Assembly (NCBI GenBank): GCA_011799875.1
Contig: CM022299.1
Span: forward strand, 355,460,782-355,524,781
DNA from: Thinopyrum elongatum
Taxonomy: Eukaryota; Streptophyta; Magnoliopsida; Poales; Poaceae
Reading direction: 5' to 3'
Length of the DNA: 64,000 nt
The translations under genes and the position numbers were made by a program. How positions within the stretch are numbered: position 1 is the first letter of the stretch; every line of letters begins with the position of its first letter. The notes under the pieces are model-generated. The model did no database searches, had not been told where the DNA came from, and saw only the letters and a program-made list of their open reading frames with translations. Positions 1 to 11,295 of the stretch are shown piece after piece.

Positions 1-1008
1 TGAATTTCCTCGCCCCTTTACCTAATTGGTTATCTGCTTGTTGTCCTATCATGGATGGGAAAGATATACTCTTGATACTCGGGTATACACATTTTCCTTT
101 CCATTGTTCTGATTAATATACTAATCACATTACCTTTCCAATGTTTTGTTTAGCCTTCCTTGTAATCTGACTTATCTGAGCAGTGATAATTCCCCACTTA
201 TGTAAGCACCTCAGTGTAGAACTCTGTCAGTATGACCCTGTTACTATTGTTGATGACTTCCCGATAACCACCGATGGATGAGAACTTTGCCTATTGGTCT
301 GCCTCATTCAACGAGCAGGAAAATGGTTCTCTTCATCCCTTGCCCTTGGTACCGACGTTGTTGGCGACATAACTGACAGGCTATTTTCTGACACGCCTTG
401 CTATCATGACCGTGCAAGATGTCAGCGCCCTTCCTACTTTAACCCACATGGTGGGCTCAAAACCCACAGTTCCACAAGATCGAAACCTGACTCTCCTGTA
501 CATCCTTGATTCTGAAGTATCCTTTGCACTTGACCTAGTATGTAATTCATGAGCCACCGCCCTAGAGATGGTCTATTCTATCATCATACACAATACTTAT
601 TCCCGTTGTTCTGAACCCCTTTCACACCCTGTTTTAGGCATCGAATGATTGTCTATCCGCTTGAAACTTCTTATTGTACCTTCTTGCCTTGCTCTCGATG
701 TTTTTCTTAAGTTTCAATTCGAGAGATACTATCTGCCACTTTCCCTGAATTATTCACTAAATAATCAACCTTGCAAAGGTCCATTCTACCAAAGGTACCC
801 CTTATCCTTTCCGTAAGTACGATGGAAATCCCGGAGAAAGGATCATGACTTCATCATGATAACCTATAGCAGAGGAATGAAGACGTCAACAGAAGGGATC
901 AACTTCTTCGAGGAGAGTAACCAAGACCAAGAAGACTCATTAGAATTTCATAAACAGAACTTTCCCCCTTAACTCTACCTCTTAAATCTTGGGACGAGAT
1001 TTCTTATA

Positions 1009-1020
1009 GTGGAGGAGAAT
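1009..1020 (+). other. Polypurine tract before the 3' LTR
   Basis: GTGGAGGAGAAT lies immediately upstream of the LTR start at 1021. It follows GGGACGAGATT, a phrase common at this place in grass gypsy elements. It would prime plus-strand DNA synthesis and fixes the element's orientation. Confidence 0.6.
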
Positions 1021-4000
1021 TGTAACGCCCGGATAATTAAGCTATAGTAATCCTCTACTAATGATGCCACATCACCATGATTACTGTTGTTAATCTCGCG
1101 ATGATTCAAATCCCGTTTGAATTCAAATTTAAAATAAAGTTAAACAATATATTTTTCAAACATTAAAACTAAAATGTTCTAAATGTGACAAATAATTCAT
1201 AAGTAATAATGGTAGAGAAACCCAATATTTACAAAATGTTTAAGTGCTAAAAAATAATTAAAAGAGTGGCTTAGATAACTAATTCAATGCCTTTTATAAA
1301 TTATAAAATATTAAACTATTTTATTTGGGTGTAAGAATTAATGTGGCAGTAGTATATTTAAAAAGACTAATTTAGGAACTAGTTTTGTATTTTATTTAAA
1401 CTAAAATAATGTAAGGCAAAAAGAAAACAAGAAAGAAGAAATAAAAAAGAAAAGCAAAAACAAAAAGAAAACAAAAAAGGAAACCAACCCCCTCCCCCTG
1501 GGCCGTTCGGCCCAACTGGGCCACCAGGTCGGCCCACCCCGCCTACAACTACCCCCACTCCACCGAACCCTAGCCGCTACCACCACTCCCCCCATGTTCC
1601 CCCACTCTCCCTCGATCTCTCCTCCCTCTTCCCCCCGATCAGGATCGGGGGGCAACGACCCCGTGCACCACCGCCGAGCTCTGTCGCCGGATCGCCCGCC
1701 ACCTTGCCGCCCCGTCCTCATCTCCTCCCCGCCGGGCCCCTCAACCCTTGCCGCCCCGATCCCCTGCAGCCGCCGGTGAGACCCCCGGCCTCCTCTCCCC
1801 CTCGCCCCGCGCTCACCACGCCCCCGCCGCGCCCATGGCCGCGCCTCCGCGTGCATGCCCGCAACGCCCGCATCGTCGCGCCCCGCTCCGCCTGCCTTCC
1901 CGCCGCTCCTCGACCGCGCACTCGCCCGCAACGCCGTCCCGCAGGTTCTGGCCGTGCCCTGGCCCATGTAGTTCGCGCGCTCCCGCGCTGCCCCTCACTG
2001 GACAGCACCGTGGCGGCCTCCCCGAGCTCGCGCCCGCTGCAACCGAGCTCCACCGTGGCTCGAGCTTGCGGCCATCGCCCCTACAGTCCGCCCCAGCGCC
2101 AGCCATCCCCACTGTTGGACGCGGCACAACAGGAGCTTCCCAACGGACCCAGCCATGCGTCCGCCCATCGCCGGATTCGGTCGGCCGGAGCTCCTCTGCC
2201 GCGTCGGAGTTACCCGCTGATGTGGCCGACTAATTAGCGCTAATTAACCTGTTAAACTAACCCCTGTCACTAACACATGGCCCCCACCTTGTTATAATTA
2301 AAATGGATTTAAACTTAATCTGTAATTAAAATGTCTCACTGACATATGGGTCCCACTCTGTTAGTCTAACTGAAATGAATCAAACACACTATTAAATACC
2401 CGAGTCTATAACAGGTGGCCCCTACTAGTCAGTTAGACTAGTCACTGGTCAAAGCTGACTAGACTGTTGACTGGGCCCCCTGGCCCACTGTCATCCTCTT
2501 TGTGCACTGAACTGGGTACAGTTCTTGATGCATTTAGCTTTTTGCCTTTTTAAATTGAATTAATAATAATTTCAGAAAATGAATAAAACTTTGAAAATTA
2601 ATATAAAATAATCCATAACTCGGATGAAAATACTTTATAAATGAAAGTTGCTAAAAAAAACGTGAAGATTACGAATACGCGCTCCGTTCGTCTGTCACAC
2701 GCCCCTAGCATATCGAACATGGAACCGTCCCCCTCTGTTTCATCTGTCCAAAAATGCCAAACACCAGGAATACTTTCCCGGATGTTTTCCCCCTTCGCCA
2801 GTATCGCGTAGTACTGTGTTAGGTCACACCTATCACCGCTTATTGCCATGTCATGCATCGTCATGCATCTATTTGCACTGTATTCATTGTTTCTTCCTCC
2901 TCTTCTCTGCGGTAGAGTTTGAGACCGGCGTCGCTGCTCCAGACATCGAGTACACCCCTGACGACCCATCCTTCTCCGCAGAGCTTCCAGGCAAGCAAAA
3001 CCCCCTTGATCATCCCGATACCGCCTATTCCTTCTCTCTACTGCTTGCATTAGAGTAGTGTAGCTGTTACTGCTTATCGGTTTGATCCTATTCTGTTGCA
3101 TAGCCTGTCCTTGTTACCACTGTTGTTACCTTTACCTGTAATCCTAAATGCTTAGGATAGGATGCTAGTTTACCATCAGTGGCCCTACATTCTTGTCCGT
3201 CTGCCATGCTATACTATCGGGCCGTGATTACTCGGGACGTGATCACAGGTATATACTGTATACATATTATACTTTATACATGTTGTGACTAAAGTCGGGT
3301 TGGCTCATAGAGTACCCGCGAGTGATTCACGAATGTGGGGGCTGAAGGGACAGGTGGTTCCATCCTGGTAATGGTGGACCTGGGTTCCCGATGTCCCCCC
3401 TGAGTGATACCTTGTGGCGGAGCGACAGGGCAGGTTGAGACCACCCAGGAGAGAGGTGGGCCTAGTCCCTGGTAGGTGATCGCGGTTACTTCAAATAACA
3501 TGCTTAACGAGATTGGGTATTTGATCTGAGTTGGTCGTTGGCCTATACGCACTAACTGCCATGCGACACAAGATATGGGCAACCCGCGTCGTAGTATCAG
3601 CCGCAGCTTTCCAGACGTCAGCGACTAAGCGGCGCGCACCCGGGTGGTCCACGTAAAGCAACCGCCTTTGTAATGGAGGTTGCCAGGACTGATCCCGGCC
3701 GCCCTCGCAATGTGCAGGAGTGCAACGGGCGATGGGCCAAAGACCCTTGCACGCTTAGGATTTAGACTGGCATGCTGACCTCTCTGTTGGGCCTAGGTAG
3801 GGCTGCGACGTGTTGATCTTTCGAGGCCGGGCATGACCCAGGAAAGTGTGTCCGGCCAGAGTGATCGAGCGTGTCGGGTAATGTGGTGCATGCCTGCAGG
3901 GAAGATGATCTATTCGAATAGCCGTGTCCATGGTAACAGGATGACTTGGAGTTGTATTCTGACCTCTTACAACTAAAATCGGATACCTAATAAAACACAC

Positions 4001-4741
4001 CCTTTCAAGTGCCAGATACAACCCGGTGATCGCTCTTTCGCAGGGTGTCCAGGAGAGGATCGTCGGGTAGGATTATGCTATACGATGATACTTGTTACTA
4101 TACAAGCTATTCTCTTCTATTGCTACAAGATGGTGGCTGCCAGAAGCATAGTCTTTAGTAGGACTAGCTTCTCCCCCTCTTATTCTCACATTCTGCAGTT
4201 CAGTGCACAGATACTACCCATTTCTTTGATACCAATGCATATGTAGTGTAGATCCTTGCTTGTGAGTACTTTGGATGAGTACTGAGTACTCACGGTTGCT
4301 TTGCTCCCTCTTTTCCCCCTTTTCCATTCTTCTGGGATGCCGCAATGAGATGATGGAGCCCAGGAGCCAGGTGCCACCGACGACGACTACCACTACTCCG
4401 AGGGTGCTTACTACTATGTGTAGGCCACCAACGACCATGAGTAGTTTAGGAGGATCCCAGGCAGGAGGCCTGCACCTCTTCGATCTGTATCCTTGTTTGT
4501 GCTAGCCATCTTATGGCAACTTGTTTAACTTATGTCTGTACTCAGATATTGTTGCTTCCGCTGACTCGTTTATGATCGAGCTTATGTATTCGAGCCCTCG
4601 AGGCCCCTAGCTTGTAATATGAAGCTTGTATGACTTTAAGTTGTGTCTAGAGTTGTGTTGTGATATCTTCTCGTAAGTCCCTGATCTTGATCGTACACGT
4701 TTGCGTGTATGATTAGTGTACGATCTGAATCGGGGGCGTCA
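1021..4741 (+). repeat. Long gypsy-type LTR (~3.7 kb)
   Basis: The LTR starts TGTAACGCCC and ends near GGGGGCGTCAC; the final A of the expected CA looks changed to G. It contains an AT-rich part (1,080-1,480), a GC-rich block (1,490-2,230) where overlapping reading frames occur by composition only, and a moderately GC-rich remainder. The partner LTR is outside the window, so the length rests on the termini alone. Confidence 0.55.
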
Positions 4742-5329
4742 CGTAGATGGCCTTTCATAAATTTCGTCCAAAGCTTAATATAGTTGCTGCACCACTGTAT
4801 TTTTGGGCCAGGCCCATGTATTTTTGAAATATGCTTAATTGCCTATTTTTAGAGTCCGTATTAATAGGGACGACGACTTAGGACAGAATTTAGTCCCACC
4901 TTGCCAAGGGTGGATGAAATTCCCATCTGTCTCCCTATAAGTACGGTCCTTAGGGCGTCATTTTAGACTAGGGTTTTGTTTAGATTAAAGTTTACCATAG
5001 TGCAACAGACTTACTTCATTTATGTCCAATGACCAGGCCAAGACGTTTCAGAACCCCACTTTGATCAATAAAGCTTTCCTCTAAAATTCGTGATATCTAG
5101 ATTGCAATCTCAGTTTCTTGCATGTTCTTCATTTGCCTGTAGGAAATAGGTCCTCGTGGTCAGGTTGATCGTGCTCCGGCGTGGTCAATAACCTCTCGGA
5201 GTTGGTTTAGCTTTTCTAAGGCGCGGCGTCTTCGTACGTCGTAGTTGGATCGTCAAAGTCTACTCCACCGAAAATGATAATTACCATCTCATGAAAGACG
5301 GGACACCTTCACCTCTATCACAAGGTGGA
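4742..5329. other. Unclassified LTR-like fragment
   Basis: No coding region is visible. The stretch has features of an LTR tail: an AATAAA-like signal near 5066 and a GC-rich end. No TG...CA boundary or duplication could be matched, so it is left unclassified. Confidence 0.3.
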
Positions 5330-5534
5330 GTAGCCTTGGTGACTTCGGACTACCAGGAGAAGAAGGTGGTTGTGCCATCTAGTGGCTGGGTAGTAAGCCA
5401 GCACTAGGATAGGACCTCATGCTACGTTACCCGAGAGAAGTCACGGCCTGCAAGGATGTGATGTAGGGTCTCGTCTTCCTGGGGGCAGAATCCATAGGGA
5501 GGTGTGTGCTGCATGCCTCTGCTTGCTAGACGAC
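5330..5534 (-). pseudogene. LINE (L1-type) relic, RT-associated zinc-binding region
   Basis: Reading the minus strand from 5534 gives FCPQEDETLHHILAGRDFSR and then a segment containing HEVLS, CWLTT and DGTTTFFSW. This resembles the zf-RVT region at the C-terminus of plant LINE reverse transcriptases (Cys-Pro-x-Cys ... Glu-Thr-x-x-His ... Cys). Several cysteines are lost and at least three in-frame stops occur, two of them where tryptophan is expected. It is cut at 5534 by the next LTR. Assignment is by motif recognition only. Confidence 0.5.
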
Positions 5535-6906
5535 TGATACGTCTCCAACATATCTATAATTTATGAAGTATTCATGCCATGTTTACAACAATTTTATATG
5601 GTTTTGGTGCACTTTTATATGGTTTGAATGAAACTAACCCAGACTGATGCTGTTTTCAGTAGAACTACCATGGTGTTATTTTTTTGCAGAAATAGAAGTT
5701 CTCGGATTGGGCTGAAAATTTACAGTGATTTATTATGGGCAAGAAGAGACCCCCGAAGCCTGAGAGGTGGACCGAACAAAGTCCAGGGGAGCGACAAGCT
5801 CAGGGGGCGCGCCTCCACCCCAGGGAGCATGCGGGCTGAGCTCGTCGGTCCCTCGTGGGCCCCCTAACGTGAAACCGATGCCAAAAGTTCCTATAAATAT
5901 AGAAACCTCTGAAACTTGACTTAGAACTTTGCTTTTGCCACCGCCAGCCTCTGTTCCGAAGTGATCTCATCTGGAGCCTTGTTCCGGCACCCTGTCGGAG
6001 GGGGAAATCATCATCGGAGGCCATCTTCATCATCCCATTGATCTCCATGATGAGGAGGGAGTAGTTCACTCTCGGGGCTGAGGGTATGTACCAATAACTA
6101 TGTGTTTGATCTCTCTCTCTCTCTCTCTCGTGTTCTTGATCTGGCACGATCTTGATGTAACCATGGACTTTGTTAATATAGTCAGATCATATGGTGTTTT
6201 TCCTTCTCTATCTTGTTGTGATGAATTGACTCTTGCTCTCTGAGGTTTCGTTATGTTGGGTTGAATATTGGTTTTGAGATCACTTGATATATGTCTTGAA
6301 GGTGGATAGCCATGGTGACAATGGGGTATTCTATTGAGTTACTTGATGTATGTTTTGATATTCAACTTGCGGATTCCTGTGACATTGGGGTAATCTATGC
6401 ATAGGGGTTGATACACGTTTTCGTCCTATGTTCTCTGATAGAAACTTTGGAGCGATTCTTTGTCGCACATTGAGGGGTTTTGTTATATGATTCAATTATG
6501 TTAGCACTGTTGAGAGATTGCACTAGTGAAAGTATGAACCCTAGGCCTTGTTTCTAAGCATTGCAATACCATTTGTGCTCACTTTTATCACTTGCTACCT
6601 TGTTGTTTTTATATTTTCAGATTACAAAAACCTATATCTACTATCCATACTACACTTGTATCACCATCTCTTCGCCGAACTAGTGCATCTATACAATTTA
6701 CCATTGTATTGGGTCTGTTGGGGACACAAGAGATTTCTTGTATTTGATTGCAGGGTTGTTTGAGAGAGACCATCCTCATCCTATGCCTCCCACAGATTGA
6801 TAAACCTTAGGTCATCCACTTGAGGGAAATTTGTTGCTGGCCTACAAAAATCTGCGCTTGGAGGCCCAACAGAGTCTACAAGAATAAAGCTGCGTAGTAG
6901 ACATCA
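5535..6906 (+). repeat. 5' LTR, Sabrina-type
   Basis: The LTR begins TGATACGTCTCC and ends GTAGTAGACATCA, both diagnostic of this Triticeae family. A CT microsatellite lies at about 6111-6129. At 1372 bp it is near the expected size. Confidence 0.75.
5892..5899 (+). promoter_or_regulatory. TATA box in the Sabrina-type LTR
   Basis: TATAAATA in the context CCTATAAATATAGAAACC, in the middle of the LTR and on the element's coding strand. This is the usual place for the retroelement promoter. Functional status unknown. Confidence 0.5.
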
Positions 6907-6916
6907 AGATCTTTTC

Positions 6917-6934
6917 TGGAGCCATTGCCGGGGA
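6917..6934 (+). other. Primer binding site, tRNA-Asp type
   Basis: TGGAGCCATTGCCGGGGA sits 10 bp after the LTR end. It resembles the TGGCGCCGTTGCCGGGGA site of Athila-like elements, which is complementary to the 3' end of tRNA-Asp, with two mismatches. Confidence 0.6.
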
Positions 6935-7791
6935 GGTGAGCTCTTGAAGGTATATCTTTAGATCTTGCAATTGAATCTTTTAGTTTCTTGTTTATTCACT
7001 AGTTTGGTTTACAAAAGAAAACTATAAAAAAATGGAATTGAAGTTGCATCAAATGCTTTACCTTTATGATGTCTTTCTTGAAAATGATGGATCAGAAAAT
7101 TGTGCCAAAGTGTTAGAAGAAGAATTCAATAAAATGTTTGGCATAAAATCCTTGAATGATGAGCATGATTGCAATGTTGGTAGTATGCTTGCTATGAATA
7201 TCCATGATGCTAATGATATGCAAAGCCATAAGCTTGGGGATGCTATATTCGATGAAGTTGATATTTTTAGTTCCTAAAATTTTGATGAGAAAATCTATTA
7301 TGATGATAGTGTGCCTCCTATTTATGATGATTACAATGATGAAAGTGGGTTTGGAAGAGTGCCAACTCTAGGAGGTAATGATCCCACTATGTTGGAGGGT
7401 GTTGATCTTATTATAATTATGAAAGTGGGTTTGGAGAGGTCATGACTTTATTTAATGATGATTCCACTATTTCGGAAGAGGTTTCAATTGATTATGACAA
7501 CAAAGTTGCTATCTATGATTATGGTGATGACATGTATGCTATAAAAAATAATTATAACCATGAAACTTGTCATCATGATTTTAATCTCAAATTGATTATG
7601 CCAATCAAGTATCACATGATAGTTATTTTGTTGAGTTTGCTCACAATATTATGAATGAGAATAAATTTGCTTATGTGGAGAGTAACAAAATTTCTATGCT
7701 TGTGCATCATGAAAATAATGCTTTATGTGACAGATATATTGCTGAATTCATCATGATGCTATTGAAAATTATTATGAGAGCGGAAGATATG

Positions 7792-7793
<2 letters not shown>

Positions 7794-7844
<51 letters not shown>
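7794..7844. repeat. (TA)n microsatellite
   Basis: An uninterrupted run of about 25 TA units. It lies inside the Sabrina-like internal region and interrupts its short reading frame. Confidence 0.95.
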
Positions 7845-7847
<3 letters not shown>

Positions 7848-10380
7848 AATAATATCAAGTTTCCTCTCTATGTGTTGAAAGTTTTGAAGTCATGCTTACT
7901 TTGCCTTCCTATGCTAGTTGATTCTTGCTACAATAAATTGTTGGCCTACAAAATTCATATGCATAGGAAGTGGGTTAGGCTTAAATGTGTTTGATATATA
8001 TTTCATGATGCTCCCCTTTATGTTTCAATTTTTTACTTTTCTGTGAGCATCATTCAAATTATCGATGCCTAGCAAAAAGGCATTAGAGAAAAGCGCTTGT
8101 TGGGAGGCAACCCAATATTTACCCCTACTGTTTTCGTGCGTGAACATGATTAAGCTACTATAGTAATCATTTTTATAGCTTTTGTTTCAATAAACTGCCA
8201 AGTAAAGCCTTTGGGATAGTGTGGATGATAGTTGACTTGATTCTGTGTAAAAACAGAAACTTTTGCGCCTAGTGCTGGAATTACTGTCATTCACTGGAAC
8301 GTGATAAAAATCTAATTTTTTTACACATTATTGATATACAAATTGCCCACGTTGTCCTAATTTTTTTATATTGTTTGGAGTTACAGAAGTATGGTATTTG
8401 TTCAGATCATTACAGACTATTCTGTTTTTGATAGATTATATTTTCAATGCATAGTTTGCTTGTTGTATAGTTTCTATGGCTTATATTGGTCAATATAAAT
8501 TATAGAAATGATAGAGTACAATAGACATTATGAAAGAAAAATTATGAATCTTGTCTTGACAATACCAAAGTGAATGATTAGCTCTTTATCATACTAACAT
8601 ATCTCACGAAGTTCCGTTAAGTTTTGTGTGATTGAAGTTTTCAAGTTTTGGGTGAGATATCGATATGAGGAGAATAAGGAGCGTCAAGACCCTAAGCTTG
8701 GGGATTCCCAAGGTAATATTCAAGGAAGACTCAACTGTTTAAGCTTGGGGATGCCCCGGAAGGCATCCCCTCTTTCGTCTTCAACATTATCGGTAACCTC
8801 ACTTGGAGCTATATTTTTATTCGTCACATGATATGTGTTTTGCTTGGAGAGTCTTTTTTATATTTGTTTGTTATTTGAATAAAATACTTAGATCTAAAAG
8901 TTTTTTTGAGAGAGAGTCCTCAGATAGCTACTTAATTATTTAACCACTCATTTGATCTTCACTTATATCTTTTTGGAGTAGTTTGTCATTTACTCTTGTG
9001 CTTCACTTATATCCTAAGAGTAATTTTTTGAATGAATTGAATATCATAAAGTTGAAATTATATGTTCTTCATATGCTTGTATCATGCCTAGTAGTAGTTT
9101 CACATTGGGTTTAGAAAGTAAAATTTATTGAAGTTTGACAATTACAATATTGATCATACAAGCAATTCATGAATGATTAGTATATGGAAGATAAATTTCA
9201 CATACAATTATATTACCTTGGACATCTTTTATGATTATGAATACCCATTAATTATTTTCAAACATGATAAAATTAGTTGAATTTGGACAAGGAAGACAAC
9301 GTAATGAGTTATGTATGGGTATATTTGCATAGAAGTTACATTGTTATGGATCCTCCAACACGTGGTGCTTGTTAAGAATATTTGCTAGCCAAAAATTTGT
9401 GTACTAACCGGGAATACTACTTGTGCATCCAAAATCCTTGAGCCAAGTTTCTTCCATGAGTGTCCACCATACCTACCTATATACGGTATTACCGTGCCAT
9501 TCCAAGGAAATTTGCATGTGCCATCTCTAAAATCTTCAAACAAACATCTGTTTTGTGTGCCCGTACCGCTCATGGAGCGACGAGGCTGTCAGTATCTTCC
9601 ATGTTAAGTGGGTTATTCTCATGATGCGCATTTATTCACTTGTACTTGCATAAGAGAGGCTGGTAATTGGGATGCCCAGTCTCATTGAAAGAAAAAATAA
9701 AATCAAATAAAACAAACTCCCCCTGGAAAGTTGATTGTTTGGTGGGCACCCGTGAATTCGGCTAGCCATGGCTTGTGTTTTTATGGTTGATGGGGAGTTA
9801 ACTTTTCATTTTCGCATGAGAACCGCCAATAATGTGTTTAGCATGGAAGATAGTGAAATCCTTAGTTGAGACGTTGACAGTAAAAGCACACCACTCAAAA
9901 AGTATTTATCTCTGTTTTAAGCAATGAGCTCTGGCACATAAGCAAATCCATGCTTTGCTCTGCGAAGGGCATAACTTTTACTTTTCTGTCAATTTTATTT
10001 TTGTTGAGTCAACTTCTTATTCCATCCTCATTATTCTCTTGGCACACATCATGTGGCGGGGAAAGATCCATACACATATATCCATTCAAATATATTTGAT
10101 CATGAATTATTATTGTTGACAATTATCTCTATGATAAATGAGTTGGGAGGCGAAACATTAAGCCCCTATCTTTCTCTATGTTCGATGGATACTATTTGTT
10201 CTAAAAATATGCTTTGAGTACTAGCAATCATATAAGACTATATGATAATTGAGTATATGGAGCTCTTACTTAGACTTTGTTTAAATAAGATGCATTGAAG
10301 TTGTTTGGTGACTAAGAACATATGTTGTTAAGTTTCAAGAGAATGCATTGTTAACAGGAAGGAATGAGTAATGAGTAATG

Positions 10381-10692
10381 AGTTACATGTATCTTGGATA
10401 TATGCATCAAAGTAGAATGATGACAAATCTACCTTCATGTCCATGATTCCTTCTTGCAAACAATATGTGCAACAAGCAACAGATCATCATGTACATGAGT
10501 GACATGCATATACTTACCTTGGGGTTCTTGAAGAAATAGGCTTGATAAAACAAGGTTAAATAACACAAGGAAATTTCAACAAGAAAGGAGTCACAAGATC
10601 CACAAGAGTACCAAGGCTGGGATGACATGTACTAGATAAGTATCATTGGGTGAGTACTTCTTTAGATATAGACATGTCCCCAAAAGGATTTA
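10381..10692 (-). mobile_element. Copia relic, distal 3' piece (left of the nest)
   Basis: This non-coding stretch continues the sequence that resumes at 57,550 once the Harbinger-like element (10,693-57,546) and one TTA copy are removed. The joined text around GGATTTAATAAGATTTGC reads without a break. It is the far 3' untranslated part of the minus-strand copia relic whose RNase H end is at 59,029. The left boundary with the Sabrina-like element is not sharp. Confidence 0.4.
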
Positions 10693-11295
10693 GGGCCTGT
10701 TCAGTAGTCCTCCACGGCTGCTAAATCCTCAACTCCGTCACTGGTAGCGAGTAGCCAACTTCTCTCGTCAACTCCCAAAGCAAGCATTCTGTTCAGTGCG
10801 CTAGCTTCTTGCTAAAATCGACCAACCAAGCCGGAAGCCCACAAACAACGAATCTGGCCCATGCACATCCGACCTATCTCTCCATATCCAGGTGAACAAG
10901 CACATCAGATGCCAACGAGTGGGCTGAGAAGGGGATGAGCGATGCAAGAGGACTGCAAGTCGGGATGGGTGTAGCCATGGTCGCCGAAGCGACCTCCTCT
11001 GGATCCGGCGAGGCCAGGAGACAAGCTTCCATCTTTTTGCTGTCGAGGAGTACATCGAGGTTGTCGGGAGTCAGGGATGGGAGCGGCGGCCGTTGCTCCC
11101 ACGTCCTCGTATGCTCCTAGCGGATTGGAAAGGCGGCGACAGAGGACAATAGAGACGGCGGGGGCGAGCGGGGAGGGCGGCGGCCGGCTACTTGGATGGT
11201 TGATGGGCTCGACGGCCTCTTGGCTGGGCCCCTTGGGTTGGTGTGAGGAACGAGAGACGGAGGAGAACATGGGATAGAGAGGTCGTACGGGATGA

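Larger units (their letters stand above)
1..4741 (+). mobile_element. 3' end of a gypsy-like LTR retrotransposon (internal tail plus 3' LTR)
   Basis: Bases 1-1020 are the last part of an internal region. They end in a purine-rich tract directly followed by TGTAACGCCC, the usual start of a grass gypsy LTR. The matching end, GGGGGCGTCAC, falls at about 4741. I see no convincing pol reading frame in 1-1020; the 71-residue frame at 294-509 resembles nothing I know. The element is on the plus strand and its 5' half lies outside the window. Family not recognised; superfamily is inferred from the LTR start and purine tract. Confidence 0.6.
5535..10380 (+). mobile_element. Sabrina-like gypsy element, 5' LTR and internal part, 3' end truncated
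   Basis: The 5' LTR (5535-6906) is followed by an Asp-tRNA-like primer site and a leader of the Athila/Sabrina type known from wheat and barley. The internal part holds only short broken frames at 7032-7277, 7442-7654 and 7651-7878, which are rich in Asp, Asn and His codons and typical of this family. The phrases around 8100 (GCTTGTTGGGAGGCAACCC) and 9730 (GGGCACCCGTG) also match the family as I remember it. No 3' LTR is found. Similarity fades between 10.3 and 10.4 kb, where copia-like sequence takes over, so the right end is approximate. Confidence 0.6.

Noticed and set aside
1401..2237. Several long overlapping reading frames on both strands in a GC-rich block
   Set aside because: They are rich in Pro, Ala, Arg and Ser in every frame, lack any domain, and lie inside an LTR; composition explains them.
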